Positions 60,694-64,000 of a stretch of DNA of 64,000 nucleotides are shown here, one piece after another. Made by a program: the position numbers and the translations under genes. Every line of letters starts with the position of its first letter. The stretch's first letter is position 1. Below the pieces are notes generated by a model. It saw nothing but the letters and a program-made list of their open reading frames with translations. It was not told where the DNA came from and made no database searches. The stretch spans positions 587,156 to 651,155 of the forward strand of contig NZ_JAJNDV010000001.1 in NCBI RefSeq assembly GCF_021043375.1. Reading direction: 5' to 3'. This stretch comes from Sphingomonas sp. IC-56 (GTDB lineage Bacteria > Pseudomonadota > Alphaproteobacteria > Sphingomonadales > Sphingomonadaceae).

Positions 60694-62016
60694 ATGTGGA
60701 CCTATCATGCCGACCTGCTCGCCCGTCCCGTGCCGCGCTACACCAGCTACCCCACGGCAGCAGAGTTCCATGACGCGGTCGGGCCCGAGGACATGGCGGC
60801 GGCGCTCGACCAGGTCGGGATGGACGACGCCGTGTCGCTCTACGTCCACATCCCCTATTGCCGGGACATCTGCTGGTATTGCGGCTGCAACACGGGCGCA
60901 GCCAATCGCGCCGCGCGGCTCCACGCCTATCTCGACCGGCTGGGCGAAGAGATCGATCTGGTAGCCGACCGGCTCGGCGCCCGCGGGCGGATCGGCCGCA
61001 TCGCCTTTGGCGGCGGCAGCCCCAACGCGATCCCCCCCGCCGCCTTTGCTCGGCTGGTCAGCCAGCTGGTGCAGCGCTTCCGCTGCGACGACGTCGTGCT
61101 TTCGGCCGAGATTGACCCGCGCGGCTTCGACGCGGAATGGGCGGCCGTGCTTGCCGACACCGGCGTCACGCGCGCCAGCCTCGGCGTCCAGACCTTCGAT
61201 CCGGCCGTGCAGGCGGCAATCGGGCGCGTTCAGCCGCATGCGGAGATCGTGCGCACCACCCAATTGCTGCGGCAGGCCGGTGTCACCTCGATCAACTTCG
61301 ACCTGATGTACGGCCTGCCCGGGCAGGACGCGGCCATCCTCGCCGACACCCTGGCCGAAACCCTCGCGCTCGCCCCCGATCGGCTGGCGGTGTTCGGCTA
61401 TGCCCATGTCCCTCACTTGATCCCGCGCCAGCGGCGGATCGATGCGACTGCCCTGCCCGATGCGCGGCAGCGCTTCGGGCAGGCCGCGCTCGCCCATCGC
61501 ATGCTGACCGACGCGGGCTATCGTGGGGTCGGCTTCGACCATTTCGCGCGTCCGGACGACGCGCTCGCCCGCGCGGCAGAGGCGGGCACGCTGCGCCGCA
61601 ATTTCCAGGGCTTCACCGAAGATCCTGCCGACATCCTGATCGGGCTGGGCGCCAGCGCCATCAGCCAGTTCCCTGACAGGCTGCTCCAGAACGAAAAGAA
61701 CACCGGCCGCTATCACCTCGCCCTGAATCACCGCGGCTTCGCCACTGCGCGCGGGCTTCGCCGCAGTGCCGAGGATCGCGTCCGCGGCCGTGCCATCGAA
61801 GCGCTGCTGACGCGTGGCACGGCCGATCTCGGCAGCGTGCCGGGCCTGGGCACCGTGCGCGACCGCATCCATCCTTTCGAGCCTGCCGGGCTGGTCGCTT
61901 GGGAAGGAACAACGCTGTCGCTGATGCCCGACGCCCTGCCCTACGCCCGCGGCATCGCCGCGACGCTCGACACCTATCGCGATCAGGCGCCCAACCGGTT
62001 CAGCAATGCCGTGTGA
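60694..62016 (+). CDS. hemN: Oxygen-independent coproporphyrinogen III oxidase
   Basis: This 440-residue radical SAM enzyme makes protoporphyrinogen IX without O2 in heme synthesis. The cluster motif is IPYCRDICWYCGCN (Cys56, Cys60, Cys63). Family blocks are PRYTSYPTAAEF, LYVHIPY, IAFGGGSPN, RASLGVQTFDPAVQAAIGRVQP, NFDLMYGLPGQD and GFDHFARPDD. The start MWTYHADLLARPVPRYTSYP is standard for HemN. An FNR box lies in front. Its end overlaps the next regulator gene by 11 bases, so enzyme and regulator are coupled. Confidence 0.96.
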   Translation: MWTYHADLLARPVPRYTSYPTAAEFHDAVGPEDMAAALDQVGMDDAVSLYVHIPYCRDICWYCGCNTGAANRAARLHAYLDRLGEEIDLVADRLGARGRIGRIAFGGGSPNAIPPAAFARLVSQLVQRFRCDDVVLSAEIDPRGFDAEWAAVLADTGVTRASLGVQTFDPAVQAAIGRVQPHAEIVRTTQLLRQAGVTSINFDLMYGLPGQDAAILADTLAETLALAPDRLAVFGYAHVPHLIPRQRRIDATALPDARQRFGQAALAHRMLTDAGYRGVGFDHFARPDDALARAAEAGTLRRNFQGFTEDPADILIGLGASAISQFPDRLLQNEKNTGRYHLALNHRGFATARGLRRSAEDRVRGRAIEALLTRGTADLGSVPGLGTVRDRIHPFEPAGLVAWEGTTLSLMPDALPYARGIAATLDTYRDQAPNRFSNAV

Positions 62017-62689
62017 GCCGCCTCGCTGCGCCGCGTGCAGCGCGCGCAGCGAAGGCTTGTGCGGCACCTTTTCCGGCGGAGAGATCACCGCGCTGTTCGC
62101 GATCGCCCGCCAGCGGCGCGCACCTGCGGGACAGGTGCTTCTATGGGCAGGCGAGCCGGCCAGCTTCTGCGCCACGCTCGTCACCGGCGTGCTCAAGATC
62201 GCCCGGCAGGATGCCGAAGGGCGTGAACAGATCGTCGGGCTGCTCTTTCCGGGGGACTTTGTCGGCGAGCCCTTTGCCGGCGCTTGCGTGGACTCGGTTG
62301 TCGCGCTGAGTGATGCCGATCTTTGCGTCTATCCGCGCGCCCCGCTTGAACACTTGCTGGAAGCGCATCCGCCTGCCACGCGCCTGCTGCTGCGGCGCGC
62401 GCTTTCGACGCTCACGGCCGCGCGGCGCTGGATTTTGACGCTCGGGCGGCGAAATGCGCGGCAAAAAGTGGCGTCTTTCCTCCTCGAAATGGCGACCCGC
62501 TCTACCCAGGGGGACCGCCTCGAACTCCCCTTGAGCCGCGGCGCGATGGGCGAGGCGCTGGGATTGACCATCGAAACCGTCAGCCGCCAGATGACCGCGC
62601 TCGTCCGCGCCCAAGTCATTGAATTGGCGGGACATCGCGGCGTTCGCCTGCTCAACCGCGCCCAATTGGCCACGCTTGCCACGCTTTAA
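62006..62689 (+). CDS. Crp/Fnr family regulator, Fe-S (FNR) type, first copy
   Basis: This 227-residue regulator has an N-terminal cysteine cluster C8-x2-C11-x7-C19 and a later Cys107 (DADLCVYP), the pattern of an oxygen-labile [4Fe-4S] FNR. The cyclic-nucleotide-like barrel is followed by a dimer helix and HTH GEALGLTIETVSRQMTALV, whose E-x2-SR recognition residues are those that read TTGAT. It overlaps hemN and precedes a paralogue by 53 bases. It probably senses oxygen and controls boxes such as 60646; both points are inferred from motifs. Confidence 0.92.
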   Translation: MPCEPPRCAACSARSEGLCGTFSGGEITALFAIARQRRAPAGQVLLWAGEPASFCATLVTGVLKIARQDAEGREQIVGLLFPGDFVGEPFAGACVDSVVALSDADLCVYPRAPLEHLLEAHPPATRLLLRRALSTLTAARRWILTLGRRNARQKVASFLLEMATRSTQGDRLELPLSRGAMGEALGLTIETVSRQMTALVRAQVIELAGHRGVRLLNRAQLATLATL

Positions 62690-62742
62690 TTCCGCGTCGA
62701 CAAGATAGTGGCCTCGCCTCTCGGACGCGGTATACCGCCCCC

Positions 62743-63453
62743 ATGGCGCACACCGACCACTGCTCCGACTGCGCTGTGCGCGACCAAGCGCTTTGCGGCA
62801 GCCTCAACGACACCGAACTCCAGGCGCTCAACGTCCTCGGCCAGTCCCGCCATGTCGCCCGCGGCGAAAGCGTCGCCTGGGCCGGCGAGGACAGCGTGGT
62901 CTGCGCCAACCTGCTCTCCGGCGTGCTAAAGCTGGTCGCCTCCACCGCCGACGGGCGTGAGCAGATCGTGGGATTGCTCTATCCCGCCGATTTCGTCGGC
63001 CAGCCCTATGCCGAACAGGCCGACTTCACGATCACCGCGCTCACCGACGCCGAGCTTTGCGTCTTCCCCCGCGTGCCATTTGAGCGTGTGCTAGAGGACC
63101 ACGCCCGCATGGAGCGCCTGCTGCTGCAGCGAACCTTGCAGGCGCTAAGCGATGCGCGCGGGCGCATGCTGACCCTCGCGCGCAAGTCGGCCGAAGAGAA
63201 GATCGCCGGCTTCCTGCTCGACATGGCCGCGCGGGCAGGATCGAGCGGTTGCCGGGGATCCGCGGGCGGCCCTGTCACCTTCGATCTTCCGCTCACGCGC
63301 GGGCAGATCGCCGATGTCCTGGGCCTCACCATCGAAACCGTAAGCCGGCAGATGACGAAGTTGAAAACAGCCGGGGTGATCGGCCTCCCCGGCGGTCGCT
63401 CGATCACGATCAGCGATCCCAAGGCGCTGGAGGTGCGCGCCGAGGCTGCGTGA
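62743..63453 (+). CDS. Crp/Fnr family regulator, Fe-S (FNR) type, second copy
   Basis: This 236-residue paralogue of the previous gene has C7-x2-C10-x7-C18 and Cys106 (DAELCVFP). The HTH is ADVLGLTIETVSRQMTKLKTAG, with the same E-x2-SR. It differs in a longer insertion before the HTH (ARAGSSGCRGSAGGPVTFD, with an extra Cys) and has a more usual FnrL composition. Two complete FNR-type genes in tandem could act at different oxygen levels or form heterodimers. Convergent with cyoD. Confidence 0.93.
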   Translation: MAHTDHCSDCAVRDQALCGSLNDTELQALNVLGQSRHVARGESVAWAGEDSVVCANLLSGVLKLVASTADGREQIVGLLYPADFVGQPYAEQADFTITALTDAELCVFPRVPFERVLEDHARMERLLLQRTLQALSDARGRMLTLARKSAEEKIAGFLLDMAARAGSSGCRGSAGGPVTFDLPLTRGQIADVLGLTIETVSRQMTKLKTAGVIGLPGGRSITISDPKALEVRAEAA

Positions 63454-63504
63454 GCGCTAGCTCCGCAAACCACGGCTGCACGACACTGGCACAGTGGCCC
63501 TGAG

Positions 63505-63885
63505 TTAGCGGACCGGACCTTCCATGCCGCCCGGCATCGGCATCATGTTCGTGTTCAGGTGGTACATCACCCAAACCGACCCGCCGATGGTGATCACGAC
63601 GATGACGACCGTGAACAGGAAGGCGAGCAGGGTCCATCCACCCTCGGACCGGGTGTCGAGATGCAGGAAGCAGATCACGTGCACGACGATCTGCACCAGC
63701 GCCATCGCGAAAATCGTGCCAGCCAGCCAGCCAGGTGCCGGTTGCGCTCCCGACATCACAAGCCAGAATGGAATGACCGTCAGCAGGATCGAAAGCATCG
63801 TCCCGATGCGATAGCCGCGCCGGCTGCCAACCCCATGCGTATCGCCATGGCTGTGCAGGTCTGGATCGTGGGAGGGGGCGCTCAA
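63505..63885 (-). CDS. cyoD: Cytochrome bo3 ubiquinol oxidase subunit IV
   Basis: This 126-residue membrane subunit of the quinol oxidase has three helices: [42 protein letters not shown] and [33 protein letters not shown], ending with [15 protein letters not shown]-type (CFLHLD) is the subunit IV mark. The likely start is TTG at 63885, which overlaps the cyoC stop (TTGA) and gives the usual His/Asp-rich N-terminus ([17 protein letters not shown]). No better ATG or GTG is available except internal ones. Confidence 0.93.
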   Translation of the reverse strand: MSAPSHDPDLHSHGDTHGVGSRRGYRIGTMLSILLTVIPFWLVMSGAQPAPGWLAGTIFAMALVQIVVHVICFLHLDTRSEGGWTLLAFLFTVVIVVITIGGSVWVMYHLNTNMMPMPGGMEGPVR

Positions 63886-64000
63886 CGGATCACTCCATAC
63901 AGATAAACGAAGGTGAAGACCCCGATCCAGATGATGTCGAGGAAGTGCCAGAACATCGACAGGCACATGAACCGGCGCTTCATCGGCAGGCTGAGGCCGT
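63882..64000 (-). CDS. cyoC: Cytochrome bo3 ubiquinol oxidase subunit III, C-terminal end (partial)
   Basis: On the minus strand the last 38 residues read [20 protein letters not shown] and on to [11 protein letters not shown], the conserved end of subunit III ([19 protein letters not shown]). The stop TGA at 63882-63884 overlaps the cyoD start. The gene continues beyond the right edge. With cyoD it indicates a cyoABCD operon, the terminal oxidase that pumps protons while reducing O2. Confidence 0.94.
   Translation of the reverse strand, partial: GLSLPMKRRFMCLSMFWHFLDIIWIGVFTFVYLYGVIR

Noticed and set aside
60562..62196. Upstream extension of the OmpW frame antisense to hemN
   Set aside because: OmpW's signal peptide starts at 60561; the rest is the mirror of hemN.

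Overview
The window is high-GC chromosomal DNA from an alphaproteobacterium of the Sphingomonas type. The clues are the secF/Mth938-like pair, AcnA, a DUF4893 lipoprotein, paired DUF885 peptidases, the repeat-rich intergenic regions and the overall protein style. Nothing identifies the species. No rRNA, tRNA, CRISPR array, insertion sequence or integrase is visible.

Layout. Positions 1-19740 are mainly housekeeping and stress genes: the end of secF, oligopeptidase B, two small secreted paralogues, the glyoxalase pair gloA-gloB, a YpfJ-type zinc protease, 3-hydroxybutyrate dehydrogenase, an M20 amidohydrolase, a CDF transporter, a Bax-inhibitor-1 protein and ThpR. A membrane module follows (K+ channel, glutathionylspermidine-synthase-like ATP-grasp ligase, small lipoprotein, DUF350 protein), then an MFS transporter, sodC and a terminase-small-subunit-like gene. 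Positions 19741-22390 are a clearly lower-GC island. It holds two XRE regulators, an ImmA/IrrE metallopeptidase, a DUF2188 protein and unknown small proteins, with several operator-like palindromes and mini-ORFs. acnA follows immediately.

Positions 25300-34300 hold an FKBP isomerase, mtnP with an amino-acid permease, a hexuronate operon (transporter-uxaC-kdgK) with a LacI-type operator, and a glutaminyl cyclase. Positions 34341-38145 are a translationally coupled DUF4173 protein / response regulator / histidine kinase operon. A lipase-like hydrolase, a large PD40-amidohydrolase and two tandem DUF885 peptidases follow. Positions 47373-52640 are a four-gene, start-stop-coupled envelope operon: a DPM-like GT2, an unrecognised protein, an LPG-synthase-type membrane protein and a large polytopic membrane protein.

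Positions 53389-64000 look like an oxygen-limitation region. It contains an FdhF/YdeP molybdoenzyme, CoA-transferase/GNAT/lactate dehydrogenase, a fatty-acid-hydroxylase-family protein, OmpW, oxygen-independent HemN, two Fe-S-type Crp/Fnr regulators in tandem and the end of a cyo oxidase operon. FNR-like boxes lie upstream of the hydroxylase and between ompW and hemN.

The intergenic DNA carries at least six families of palindromic repeats. In two places such an element stands between a gene and a second, degenerate copy of that gene's own 3' end. This repeated arrangement is the most unusual structural observation. The low-GC island and the four-gene envelope operon are the best candidates for undescribed functional systems.
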